From NCBI RefSeq assembly GCF_000002425.4, contig NC_037256.1, positions 8,984,092 to 9,048,091 of the forward strand: a stretch of DNA of 64,000 bases, written 5' to 3'. Shown here one piece after another: positions 10,485-20,883 of the stretch. Each line of letters begins with the position of its first letter. The stretch's first letter is position 1. A program made the position numbers and the translations under genes. A model generated the notes under the pieces. That model saw nothing but the letters and a program-made list of their open reading frames with translations. It searched no databases and was not told the origin of the DNA. This DNA comes from Physcomitrium patens (lineage: Eukaryota; Streptophyta; Bryopsida; Funariales; Funariaceae).

Positions 10485-10832
10485 ATGGATAGCCAAGATA
10501 CTACACTTGTCATGTCATCTCAAGCAACTAGCTCACGAAGACGACCGCGAGATGAAGAACCGCCTGCACCACGACGACGTCGAAGGATTTCGAGCAACAG
10601 ATCGCTGGTGATTGTATTTGAGGTCGAGCCTGCCTACAATGGTCAGCCAGAAGGAGTGTTTGTAGGACAATTTCACAATGAAGACACGGAGGTTCATGCT
10701 TGGTCAGAAGTTGAAGGCGTGGGCCACTATCGTTGGCTTCAAGGACCATTAAATCACTTGCCTCGTGAACAACAATTGGAGTTCATAGCAGAGGTTATGC
10801 GACAGATCTTCATTTTCTTGCGTTGGTATTGA
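10485..10832 (+). CDS. orf3 of element A: small basic protein of unknown function downstream of pol
   Basis: About 115 codons between the chromodomain and the 3' LTR. The start at 10485 (MDSQ) is chosen because family-2 copies begin MESQ at the same place; an ATG two codons upstream (10479) is also in frame. The N-terminal third is very Arg-rich (RRRPRDEEPPAPRRRRR), like a nuclear localisation or RNA-binding tail. The rest has a beta-like VIVFEVEPAYNG stretch and a conserved block VGHYRWLQGPLNHL followed by EQQLEFIAEVMRQI. There is no signal peptide and no convincing membrane helix, so it is not an envelope gene. Homologues lie at the same position in X, D, E and F. I do not recognise the family and assign no function. 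Confidence 0.7.
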   Translation: MDSQDTTLVMSSQATSSRRRPRDEEPPAPRRRRRISSNRSLVIVFEVEPAYNGQPEGVFVGQFHNEDTEVHAWSEVEGVGHYRWLQGPLNHLPREQQLEFIAEVMRQIFIFLRWY

Positions 10833-10868
10833 CTGACGATAACATTGCTTCTCAGAGACCTCGAAGCT

Positions 10869-10879
10869 AAAGGAGGAGG
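10869..10879 (+). promoter_or_regulatory. Polypurine tract of element A
   Basis: AAAGGAGGAGG ends three bases before the TGTTAGGG start of the 3' LTR, the usual place for plus-strand priming. The same tract stands before the LTR at 17423. Confidence 0.7.
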
Positions 10880-10882
10880 TGA

Positions 10883-11354
10883 TGTTAGGGACATAGTCCT
10901 TAGACCTTTTTAGAGACAAGTTTCTAGAACCTTCTAGAAAGAAGTCTCTAGAAACTTCAAGAAGATTCCTTGAATATTCTCTTAGAATATTCTTCAAAGA
11001 TTCCCTAAAGATTCTTTGAAGATTCCCTTAAGATTCCCTTAGAAGGCTCTAGAAGATTCTTAGAATATTCTAGTAGATTCTAGGAAGTTACTTGAGAAGC
11101 TTCCTAGCTCTTGGGTAGTTGCTCGAGAAGCTTCATAGTTCTTGGGAAGCTTCTTGATGCGCTTCCTTAGAACCATAGGCCAGTAGTATATATAAGAGTC
11201 GAGGCTGAAGAGTTCTTCAGTCTCGACAACACATCTCTTGGAGTTCTAGCTCACCTTTCTCGTGTTGTTCTTGTACTCATTTGTTTAATCTAGTTCTGCC
11301 ACTTCTTCTTAAACTTCTTGTTAGATTTCAAGTCTGTATTTTGTGTCCGTGACA
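10883..11354 (+). repeat. Family-1 LTR, 3' LTR of element A
   Basis: It starts TGTTAGGG and ends GTCCGTGACA. It differs from the outer LTRs at more places (for example in the TTCTAGGAAGTT and CTTTCTCGTGTTG stretches) than they differ from each other. It keeps the TATA box, palindrome and CAGTCTCGACAA start. It is followed by GCCAT, the inverted form of the ATGGC at 14226. Confidence 0.88.
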
Positions 11355-11359
11355 GCCAT

Positions 11360-12266
11360 CTTTCTTCTTCACAAATAAGATTGGTGCCCCAGCTGGCGAC
11401 TTCGAATGACGGATGAAGTTCTTGGCTAGATTCTCGTCAATGTACTTCCGCAACTCAGTCAACTCCGTTTGCGACAAATTATAGATTGGTCCAAAAGGTG
11501 GTTGTGCTCCTTCTTGCAATTCAATGGCACAGTCATAGGGTCGATGCTCTGACAACATATCAGCATTCTTCTTTTCAAAGACATCTTTGAATTCTTCATA
11601 CTGCTTTGGAATAACCAAAGTCGGAGTTGCATCTTCTCGAGTCGGAGTTGCGAAGATGACCAGAGGTGTATTTTGCTTGGCTTCCTTCATGAAAGCCCTT
11701 GCACCTATAAACAAGGATTTGTTTCTAGACATTGTCTTGGCAGATTCCACCTTCAAGGAGTTTGTTGGAAATGTCACTTTCCGCAACTTCCAATCTATCA
11801 ATGGATTATATCTATCAAGCCAAGATAGTCCCAAAATGATAGGACATGAAGGGGTCTTGATAACATTAAACACAATATTGCTCTCATGGTTTTCAAGACG
11901 TACCTTCAATGGTTTAGTTTCATGGATAACATTGCCCGAAGACAATGGTCGTCCATCTATGACTTCTACATGGACAGGCTTAAGTTCCTTTACAAGAGAA
12001 ATATTGTGAAGCTTGGCAAACTCTTCATCTATAAAGCAAGCGGATGCACCCGAGTCTAATAAAGCATCGACTTGTAGTTCTTGAATACCCAGATGTAAAG
12101 GTACCATAAAACAATCTGAAGGTTGAGCTGAGAGAAAGGGACCTTGATTAATTTTGGATGTTGAGATGTCCAGCCGCACGGTCCCTATTGTGGTTGGGCG
12201 TCCTTGTTTTCCTACATGCTTGTACTCCTGAGTCTTGTTGTTTGAGGCTTTTGTTTTTTCCGACAA
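11360..12266 (-). pseudogene. Partial pol of X (protease and N-terminal RT), inverted
   Basis: It encodes the same protease (ALLDSGAS) and the RT N-terminus up to ILFVKKKDG as element A, then stops at the insertion/inversion junction. The remaining RT, RNase H, integrase and chromodomain lie on the other strand from 14226. Expected protein similarity to A is almost complete over this stretch. Confidence 0.8.
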
Positions 12267-13234
12267 TCTACAGCTTTATGGCCCGCTTCTCCGCAATATA
12301 AACACAAGTTTTGTTCAAACCGTCGCTTCCTTTCCTCAGCTGTGAGGGGTTTGAAACGTACCGCATCAATTTGCATGGGTTCAAGATTTGTGGAGTGATT
12401 CTCTGGACCTTTTGAAAATGTAGCAAATGCTCCATCATTTCTCCAGCCTGATCATCTTTCTTGTCGTAATTCAAAGAGGCGGTTGTCACAAATAATTGCT
12501 TGAGATATAAGTTCTTCTAAAGTATCCGCCTTAGGCATGGTGATCAATAAGTTCTTGACATCATCTCTCAGTCCATATCAAAATCGTGTCATGAATGCCT
12601 TATCATTCCAATCAAGATCACATGTAAGCTGTTGAAATTCTGCAGCATAGATTGCAGCAGAACGTGATCCTTGTCGCAGATTTTGTATCTTTCTTTCAGC
12701 CACTCTTTCTCGATCGCTATCTCCAAACGCAGCAGTAAGTCTCTCTATGAAAGCCTCTAGGTCGTACAATATTGGAGAATCCTTCTCCAATAGTGGAGCA
12801 AACCAAGAGCGAGCATTTCCTGATAGAAGAATACCTATGAAAGCAACCTGGGTAAATCCATTCGGATAACGAGAAGGGTATAGGCATAGGTAAAGCCATA
12901 CTTGTTGCACAAAACCTCGGAAGTTGGCTCTTGTTCCGTCAAACTTGTCTGGCATACTTGCTTTTGGTTCTTTCGTACTAATCCTTGAAGTATCTATAGG
13001 GGTCGTATGTGACACATGTCTTGCTTCTCTCAGTCGAATAATCTCTTGTTGTAGGCTATGAATTTTGCGTCTAGCTTCTTTGGTCACTAGATCAATTTGA
13101 GGTTCTTTACTTGGATTGCGAAGAAATGCAATCTCCTTTCGTACACTATTCATAAGAGCTTGAAGATCTGCAAGAGTTGCCACTCTATTGTCTACTTGTG
13201 GAGATGCACTATCTATGACCTGGTCTACTTCCAT
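12267..13234 (-). pseudogene. gag region of X, inverted
   Basis: The predicted peptides are identical to those of element A's gag region, including the PDKFDGTRANFRGF core and the CX2CX4HX4C zinc knuckle. It shows the same condition as A's gag (about two breaks), which fits copying between the arms or a shared parent. Confidence 0.8.
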
Positions 13235-13355
13235 ATTTAGAGAATAGATGGATTAAAATTTTGAGAGAAGAAGAAATTGCTAAGTCTCTTGGAGAAAATT
13301 GTAGCACTACCTGTCACTAAAACCTACTCGGAGAAAAGAAAAAAAAACAATTAAT

Positions 13356-13727
13356 AATTTCAGTTTTAGAGGAGGGTAATCCGCAACCTCTAAAAATGCC
13401 TCAATGCTTTCGAGAAGAGGGGTAATCCGCACTCTATCAAGAAGGCAAAGCTCTGAAATCGATGTTAACAGTCTTTTCTACTAACTATGCTAAACAAAAA
13501 GAAGGAATTAATATCAGTCCAAGAGAGGGTAATCCGCAACCTTTAGAAGGCTCAAGTATCTCCAAGGAAAGGGGTAGTCCACTCTCTGCCTCAAAGACTA
13601 AGCTTTGATATTGTGATTCAGAAAATATCAGTTTAGAGGAAGGTAATCCGCAACCCCTAAAGCGCTAGAATACCTTCAAGAAGAGGGGTAATCCGCTCTC
13701 AAACAAGAAGGATTCAGCTCTGATATT
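13356..13727 (-). ncRNA. Three leader RNA modules of X, inverted
   Basis: Reverse-complement copy of the three tandem modules at 5318-5689. The loop phrase shows on the plus strand as GGTAATCCGC at several places (for example near 13375, 13420, 13540, 13641 and 13687). Confidence 0.55.
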
Positions 13728-13751
13728 AAGATAAAGGCAGTCTCGACAAAC

Positions 13752-14225
13752 TGTCAGGGACCAAAAATACAAACAAGAAATCTAAACAAGATGTTCAAGA
13801 AGAAATGACAAGAACTAGATTATCAGATGAGTACAAGAGCAACGCCAAGAGAATTGAGCTAGAGCTTCAAGAGATGTGTTGTCGAGACTGAAGGACTCTT
13901 CAGCCTCGACTCCTATATATACTACAGGCCTATGGTTCTAAGGAAGCGCATCAAGAAGCTTCCCAAGAACTATGAAGCTTCTCGAGCAACTACCCAAGAG
14001 CTAGGAAGCTTCTCAAGTAACTTTCTAGAATCTACTAGAATATTCTAAGAATCTTCTAGAGCCTTCTAAGGAAATCTTTAGGGGATCTTAAAAGAATCTT
14101 TAGGGAATCTTTGAAGAATATTCTAAGAGAATATTTAAGGAATCTTTTTGAAGTTTCTAGAGACTTCTTTCTAGAAGGTTCTAGAAACTTGTCTCTAGAA
14201 AGGTCTAAGGACTATGTCCCTAACA
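13752..14225 (-). repeat. Family-1 LTR in reverse orientation
   Basis: On the minus strand it begins TGTTAGGGAC and ends GTCCCTGACA, 474 bp. Under the inversion model it and the LTR at 4820-5293 are the two recombinant products of X's 5' LTR and one LTR of A. The self-priming site lies next to it at 13738-13749 on the minus strand. Confidence 0.88.
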
Positions 14226-16879
14226 ATGGCTCACTACGGATGTGCGTGGACTATCGAGGTCTCAACTAGGTGACAAAAAAGAATCGCTACCCAGTGCCTT
14301 TGATCTCTCGTCTTCTAGAACAACTTGGGCGTGCAAGGATCTTTACAAAGATTGACCTAAAGGGAGCTTACAACCTTGTGCGAATTAAGAAAGGAGATGA
14401 ATGGAAGACAGCGTTCCGAACAAGGTATGGCCATTTTGAGTACAATGTCATGCCATTTGGTCTTACTAATGCTCCAGTGGTCTTTCAACACATGATGAAT
14501 GACATCTTTCGAGAGCATCTAGACGATTTTGTTGTCATCTATCTAGATGATATTTTGATATTTTCTAAGAACGAGGAAGAACATGAGAAGCACGTTCGTC
14601 TGGTACTCAAAAAACTACGGGAGCGAGGACTCTATGCCAAATTGGAGAAGTGCTTATTTCACCAAACTGAGATGGAGTTTTTGGGATTCATCGCGACTAC
14701 GGAAGGATTGAAGATGGATCCAAAGAAGGTGGAAGCAATCATGTCTTGGAAAGTTCCGAAGATGGTTAGGGACGTACAATGTTTTCTTGGATTTGTTAAC
14801 TATTATCGGATCTTCATCAAGAATTATTCTCAAGTTGCTGCCCCCCTCACTCGGTTAACGTGTAAGGACAAGCTCGAATGGGGACCTATCGTAGAAAAAG
14901 CATTTCAAGATTTGAAGATGGTATTAACTACAGCTCCAATCTTGGTACATCCGGACTTTACAAAGGCCTTTTATTTGGAGACAGATGCTTCGGATTTTGC
15001 TTTGGGAGCTGTACTTTCACAGATGGGCGTAGATGAGAAGCTCCATCCAGTTGCGTTCTATTCTCAAAAATTCTCTGCTGTTGAGATCAACTATGAGATC
15101 CACGATAAGGATCTCCTTGCTATAGTAGATTCTTTCCAAGAGTGGCGCCACTTTCTCGAAGGAACTGCACATCCAGTGACCGTATATACGGATCACAAGA
15201 ATTTGGAGTATTTTATGTCGGCTCGGGTTTTGAATCGGCGTCAAGCTCGGTGGAGTATGTCACTATCCAAGTTCGACTTTGTTATTACTTATCGGCCTGG
15301 GAAGCAACAAGGGTTGTCCGATGCATTATCAAGGAGATCATATCTCGCGCCAAAGGCTGGAGATGCAGCATTTGATCAACAGTGCACGACATTGTTGAAG
15401 CCAGAGAAATTTCGACTCAACGCAGCTATTGTACCAATTGATGCTGACTTCCTCGACCAGGTACGGGCCGCAACCATTGAAGATTCTCTAGCCCTTGATA
15501 TCAAGCAACATGCTAGTGATGATAAATTCAAGATGGAAGGAGATCTAGTATATTTTGAAGAGCGGTTGTATATTCCAAAAGGGCCAACACGACTCCGAGT
15601 TCTTCAATCTCGTCATGACTTTCCAGCTGCGGGACATTTTGGATTCAATAAGACCTTGGAACTTATTTCCCGCGACTTCTGGTGGCCTCAAATGTAGAAG
15701 GATGTGAAAGATTTTGTTGTATCTTGTGACATTTGTTCAAGATCCAAAAACCCTCGACATCGGCCTTATAGTCTTCTACAGCCATTGCTTATTCCGCGCC
15801 GACCATGGTCTTCGGTTTCCATGGACTTTATTACGGATCTACCACCATCGAATTCATTTGACAGCATTTTTGTTGTCGTAGACCGACTTACAAAGATGGC
15901 ACATTTTGTTCCTTGCAAGAACACATCGTCAAGCGAAGACACAGCAAGACTCTTTCTTGATAATGTGTATCGATATCATGGTCTACCAGATGATATCATA
16001 TCGGATCGAGGAACCCAGTTTGTGTCAAAGTTTTGGAAATCTCTTTTTGAAATATTGAAGGTGGATATCAAGCTTTCTTCGGTATTTCATCCTCAAACGG
16101 ACGGCCAAACAGAACGGGTGAATCAAGTTTTAGAGCAATATTTACGTTGCACCATCAACTATCAACAAGATGATTGGGTTGCATATCTACCACTAATCGA
16201 GTTCGCATATAACAACACCCTTCATGCGTCAACTCAACAAACGCCATTCTTTTCCAATTATGGATACCATCCGAAGCTTGACTTATGGAATTCGTCAATG
16301 ATTAACAATCCGGCAGCTGAAGGATTGGTGAAGGAGCTTTCGCAGCTTCAAACTACATTGAAGCTTCAATTGCAAACTGCCCAAAAATCTTACAAGGCGT
16401 CCATGGACAAATTTCAGAATCAGGCACCTAAATTCACGATTGGAGACAAAGTTTGGCTGCTTCGACGAAATATTAAGACCAAGCGGCCATGTGATAAATT
16501 GGACTATCGGAGATTGGGACCATTTGTTATCCAAAAGCAGATCAATCCTGTAGCGTATCGTCTAGAGTTACCAGCTACTATGAAGGTACATCCTGTCTTT
16601 CATGTTTCTTTGTTGGAGCCTTATCGAGAATCGTCTTTTCTTGGAAGAGTACAATGTCCACCACCTAGCATAGAAATAGAGAACCACGAAGAATACGAGG
16701 TGGAAAAGGTCCTGGATTCACGGCAAAGACGGGGTAAATTAGAATACTTTGTGCATTGGAGCGGTTACGATATTAATGAACGAACATGGGAGCCGGCCGA
16801 AAATCTCGCGAATGCGCCGCAAAAGGTACAGGAGTTTCATCGACGATATCCTGAGAAACCCAAGCCGGTTCGACGATAG
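14226..16879 (+). pseudogene. Remainder of X pol: RT core to chromodomain
   Basis: It continues X's pol from the ATGGC duplication onward: RT with YLDDILIFS, RNase H with DASDFALGA, integrase with [20 protein letters not shown] and [13 protein letters not shown], and a complete chromodomain ending near 16870. About 1.2 percent of bases differ from the matching part of A over the 3' halves. It has a few breaks. Several residues here look more like the family norm than in A (for example [10 protein letters not shown] and SDRGTQFVS). Confidence 0.82.
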
Positions 16880-17024
16880 CTTCTTACTGAAGCTTGCTCA
16901 TCCAGAAAACAGAAAAGAGGAGAGAGCACCACCAAAATCCATAGTTGATGTAGTCATTCTTTCCAAGATAGCGTAGAACTTTGTTAGTAGCCCAAGTTTG
17001 TTCTTATTGTTTTAGCCTTTGAAT

Positions 17025-17372
17025 ATGGATAGCCAAGATACTACACTTGTCATGTCATCTCAAGCAACTAGCTCACGAAGACGACCGCGAGATGAAGAAC
17101 CGCCTGCACCACGACGACGTCGAAGGATTCCGAGCAACAGATCGCTGGTGATTGTATTTGAGGTCGAGCCTGCCTACAATGGTCAGCCAGAAGGAGTGTT
17201 TGTAGGACAATTTCACAATGAAGACACGGAGGTTCATGCTTGGTCAGAAGTTGAAGGCGTGGGCCACTACCGTTGGCTTCAAGGACCATTGAATCACTTG
17301 CTTCTTGAACAACAATTGGAGTTCATAGCAGAGGTTATGCGACAGATCTTCATTTTCTTGTGTTGGTATTGA
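17025..17372 (+). CDS. orf3 of element X
   Basis: About 115 codons, starting MDSQ, Arg-rich N-terminus, then the VGHYRWLQGPLNHL block and EQQLEFIAEVMRQI. It differs from A's orf3 at a handful of residues (for example Ser to Pro in RRIPSNRS and LLLEQQ for LPREQQ), yet the frame remains open. It sits between the chromodomain and the polypurine tract. Function unknown. Confidence 0.68.
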   Translation: MDSQDTTLVMSSQATSSRRRPRDEEPPAPRRRRRIPSNRSLVIVFEVEPAYNGQPEGVFVGQFHNEDTEVHAWSEVEGVGHYRWLQGPLNHLLLEQQLEFIAEVMRQIFIFLCWY

Positions 17373-17408
17373 CTAACGATAACATTGCTTCTCGGAGACC
17401 TCGAAGCT

Positions 17409-17419
17409 AAAGGAGGAGG
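17409..17419 (+). promoter_or_regulatory. Polypurine tract of X
   Basis: AAAGGAGGAGG just before the 3' LTR start at 17423, identical to that of A. Confidence 0.7.
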
Positions 17420-17422
17420 TGA

Positions 17423-17896
17423 TGTTAGGGACATAGTCCTTAGACCTTTTTAGAGACAAGTTTCTAGAACCTTCTAGAAAGAAGTCTCTAGAAACTTCCA
17501 GAAGATTCCTTGAATATTCTCTTAGAATATTCTTCAAAGATTCCCTAAATATTCTTTTAAGATCCCCTAAAGATTTCCTTAGAAGGCTCTAGAAGATTCT
17601 TAGAATATTCTAGTAGATTCTAGAAAGTTACTTGAGAAGCTTCCTAGCTCTTGGGTAGTTGCTCGAGAAGCTTCATAGTTCTTGGGAAGCTTCTTGATGC
17701 GCTTCCTTAGAACCATAGGCCAGTAGTATATATAGGAGTCGAGGCTGAAGAGTTCTTCAGTCTCCACAACACATCTCTTGAAGCTCTAGCTCAATTCTCT
17801 TGGCGTTGCTCTTGTACTCATCTGATAATCTAGTTCTTGTCATTTCTTCTTGAACATCTTGTTTAGATTTCTTGTTTGTATTTTTGGTCCGTGACA
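17423..17896 (+). repeat. Family-1 LTR, right end of the complex
   Basis: A 474-bp LTR from TGTTAGGG to GTCCGTGACA, followed by CCATC, the partner of CCGTC at 4815-4819. It keeps the TATA box; one base of the self-primer motif differs (CTCCACAA for CTCGACAA), in keeping with its role as a 3' LTR. Confidence 0.88.
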
Positions 17897-19098
17897 CCAT
17901 CTTTATATTATAATTTTTTCATAGCTCTAAATCTCTACTTTTAACATATATATAAAGTCTTAGCTTCCAAAAATCCCTTTATTTTTCATAAAATATCCAA
18001 ATTGTAGTAAAATCCCTTCAGAATATTTTTCTTCCATAAAGATTTTTTTTCTTTGAATTTTAAAAATTCATATCTCTTGATCCAACTATTCATTTTTTTT
18101 TCAAATTTCTAGATAATGTATAATTTATCCTTAAGCTTTATTATAAAATAACAAATTAGAAATCTACTATAGATTGATTGGCATCTTAGAATACCTAGTA
18201 GATACTTCAAATCCTAATTTATAAGCACCTAAACACTATTTTCTCTATATTTCAAAAACTCAAATTTCAAGTGCCACCAAATTTGCATATAAAGTTTATT
18301 AACATGACAATACACATTTTTAGAAAGTTTTAGCCAAAAACTTGTCAAATTGCTCAAGATATGGCTCAAAATACAACCACTAGTAAATTGTATCACTTAT
18401 TGCCTTTAGATTGCAAGTATTGACTTCAACTTCTTATAATTACTTCATCATAGCTTAAAATTTATCAAATACTATAAAAAAAGTATAGTAAAAAATGTGC
18501 TCTCCAATTCTAGTTTTTGAACTTTCATTGTATTTTGTATGCACATATTATATCCAAAAGAGTGATAGTAGCTACAAAACCTATACCTTAACTTTAAGCT
18601 TTTATATCTTTCTCATAAAAACTCCAAATTACACAAAGTTTGCACCAAAACCATAGTAAAAAATCTAAACTCTCTGATTCTAGCTTCCTAAGTTCGAATT
18701 GCCTCTAAAGAATAATCCTAATTCCTAATAAGGCCTCAAGCAGCCTCCTTGAAGTCCATTGGGCATGCCTTTTGGCCAATAGCAATAGAGATTTTTATCA
18801 TCCATCTCCATTCATCTATATGGATATCTTAAATATTCATTTTGCCATCAAAATCTTTCTCTAATCTTTTTTTTTATAAGATTTATATAATAGATGTCCT
18901 AAACACCAAATAAATAAAACAAAATAAAATTTCAAGAGTCACCAATGTTTCATAAAGGTGGCTCTTAATATATAAAAACTATTATCAATATAAAATCAAC
19001 CTCAATAATAGCCGTTTTAAACAACCACTTCAAAGTAGTAATTTAATCATATTTTGTGATTAATTAAAATATAATAATGTGGCTCTCATCATATTTTA

Positions 19099-19131
<33 letters not shown>

Positions 19132-19175
19132 TTACATCCATCATTTTCATATAATAGCTGAACTACAACAGGACA
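17897..19175 (-). repeat. Right inverted arm of T1 (with short loop remnant)
   Basis: Reads on the minus strand as a diverged copy of 2992-4395. The first 50 bases next to the gypsy complex are loop sequence without a partner. A (TA)n tract at about 19106-19131 lies within the arm near its outer end. No gene is seen. Confidence 0.6.
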
Positions 19176-19424
19176 ACATATTAGAAGCTTATAGTACAAG
19201 TTAATTACATGGCGCATATATACAAAAATTAACTTACAAGTCAAAATATGTATCTTATAAATTGGACACATGTTGGAGATCCTATAGAATGTTCCTATAT
19301 AGTTCTTAGGTAGATAGTATATTTAGATAAAAGAGTGAAGCCTTCTTCATTCTTATCAATTCCTTTCTTGCTTCTAATCTAGTTTCAAGGATCTTTAATT
19401 TTCTTGTCTTTTGATAATAGTCGT
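19176..19424 (+). repeat. Family-2 LTR of G, piece 2 (middle, with promoter)
   Basis: It matches the middle of the family-2 LTR: ACTTACAAGTCAA, GACACATGTTGGAG, TCCTATAGAA, then AGATAGTATATTTAGATAAA with the decayed start palindrome AAGAGTGAAGCCTTCTTCATTCTT, and TTCCTTTCTTGCTTCTA. It continues the LTR exactly where piece 1 stops at 2991. Confidence 0.75.
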
Positions 19425-20143
19425 TGTCATACTGAAAAGTAGCATAATATATAAAAATAGTGTAAAATATTATGAAAGTTTGAAATATAATTAAAAATAA
19501 AAATAAAAATAAAAAATAAATATAATTAAAAAATATATAATTTATTTACGTTTATAGTTTAAGTTTTGTAATTAAAGATATAAAATGTAAGATTTATTAG
19601 AAAGAAATTTAGAAAGGTTTTGGAGTCAAAAGTATAATATTTTGACTTCTAAATCATTCTATGTGAGTAGATAAGATAAGTGACAAAGGACTTCATTTCT
19701 ATTAATAAGAAATTATGCCTAATAGATTTTGAGATGTTAATTGGGACTACATTGGAGTTTTGAACCACTTTAGGGTGACCCATTCAAGACAAGGCAGACC
19801 ATTTGAGACAAGATGTAGAATTCAAAGTTTAGAGGTGGGATTCAAAAAATTTGTATTTTGGACTAGATTTTGGATAAAAGAAATAGATGATTTGAAGTTG
19901 CAAAGAGAGAGTTATGGTTGTTTGAAGTTAGGATGTGATTTTGGATACCTACTGCTACTATTTTTTTGAGCATATTGAGAGTTGTAGGAAAACTTTGAAG
20001 AATTGAAAAGTGAGATTTGAAAGCTGACTTAAAAAACTATGTTTTATTTAAACATCAATATATTTTAGTCTAGAAAAAAGGAGAAAGAGCTATTGAAAGA
20101 TAGTGTTCAAATCTAGAATTGATAAGTAAGTTTTTTTTAATGG

Positions 20144-20403
20144 AGGTTGTGAGCTGGAGTAAACCTCCATTAATTAGAATTTTATTCTAACTCACAATAA
20201 GTGAATTAACTATGTGAATTTAAAAATAAAACTATTATTTAAATTCTAATCCACTTATTATTTGTTCTTCTGAAAACACCAAGTTATCAATCAAATCTTC
20301 TAGCATTACTCACATTCACAATAATAATTCACTCCTTAACTTCATGCAAAACAAATTTTTCATCTACTTCTAATTAGATAATTTGGTTTAATTTTTAATT
20401 TTA

Positions 20404-20434
<31 letters not shown>

Positions 20435-20852
20435 TTATTAGGTCGTTTTTATTACTTTTTATTATTTTATTATTTTTTAAAAATATATAATTTTTTACTT
20501 CTTAATTAATTGATGGTAAAAGTAATTAATTAAGTTATTGTTGTTAATCCATAGTAACTATAAATTTTTTAAAGATTGGATTAAAAGTTAAAAGTTAAGT
20601 TTAAAAAATAAAAAATAAAGTAAAAAGTAAAAATAAAAATAAAAAATAAAAGGAACAAGATTAAAAGTTAAAAATTAAAGCCAAAAATGAATGTAGAAGT
20701 TATAAGTTACTATAAAAAATAAAATAAAATAAAATAAAAAATAATTGAAAAGAGGTACAAGCGGAAGTACCTTGACAATGCCCTAGGATTGAGTGAAGCA
20801 CCCCCTTCTACTCCAAAATTTGCCGAAAATCAAAATTAGCTCCAAATCTAGT

Positions 20853-20883
<31 letters not shown>

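Larger units (their letters stand above)
11355..14225 (-). mobile_element. Inverted 5' part of family-1 element X
   Basis: This 2871-bp block is a near-perfect reverse complement of 4820-7690: LTR, leader with three RNA modules, gag, protease and the start of RT. By eye only about four base differences were found. It begins with GCCAT at the junction with A's 3' LTR and ends with the LTR terminus at 14225, after which X's pol resumes in the plus orientation. Confidence 0.85.
4820..17896 (+). mobile_element. Family-1 chromodomain Ty3/gypsy complex: element A nested in element X, then inverted
   Basis: Order from left to right: LTR(+), A leader, gag and pol(+), orf3(+), LTR(+), then the 5' part of X in reverse (part of pol, gag, leader, LTR), then the rest of X pol(+), orf3(+), LTR(+). 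The outer flanks are CCGTC (4815-4819) and CCATC (17897-17901), a target duplication with one change. The inner junctions are GCCAT (11355-11359) and ATGGC (14226-14230): the same five bases in opposite orientation. This is what results if A entered X's RT region in the minus orientation and the segment between X's 5' LTR and A's LTR was later inverted by recombination. A looks almost whole with about two breaks; X has a few breaks besides the rearrangement. Confidence 0.85.
2992..19175. mobile_element. T1: unclassified element with about 1.3-kb inverted arms, hosting the X/A gypsy complex
   Basis: The left arm (2992 to about 4395) and right arm (about 17946-19175) are diverged inverted copies of each other. 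Examples are TGTCGTGTTGTG at 2992 against the complement of CTACAACAGGACA ending at 19175, CCAATGGACTTTTAAGAGG near 3437 against its complement near 18750, and TAGTGGTTGTATTTTGAGC near 3967 against its complement near 18370. The outer ends interrupt a family-2 LTR and are flanked on both sides by ACAT (2988-2991 and 19176-19179), a possible 4-bp target duplication. Removing the nested gypsy complex leaves about 3.1 kb with a loop of under 500 bp. No transposase frame was seen. A long-TIR foldback or non-autonomous DNA element fits best; a Mutator-like origin is possible but the duplication is too short for it. Confidence 0.6.

Noticed and set aside
10485-10832. orf3 as an envelope gene
   Set aside because: No signal peptide, no membrane helix, no glycosylation pattern and only about 115 residues, despite the env-like position.
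10749-10997. Antisense frames across gag, pol and orf3 (for example 7036-7458, 8477-8704, 9755-9994, 10528-10997 minus)
   Set aside because: They are shadows of the real coding strand and repeat identically wherever the element is copied.
19106-19131. (TA)n as the insertion target of T1
   Set aside because: Inverted-arm similarity continues beyond it to 19175, so it lies inside the arm.
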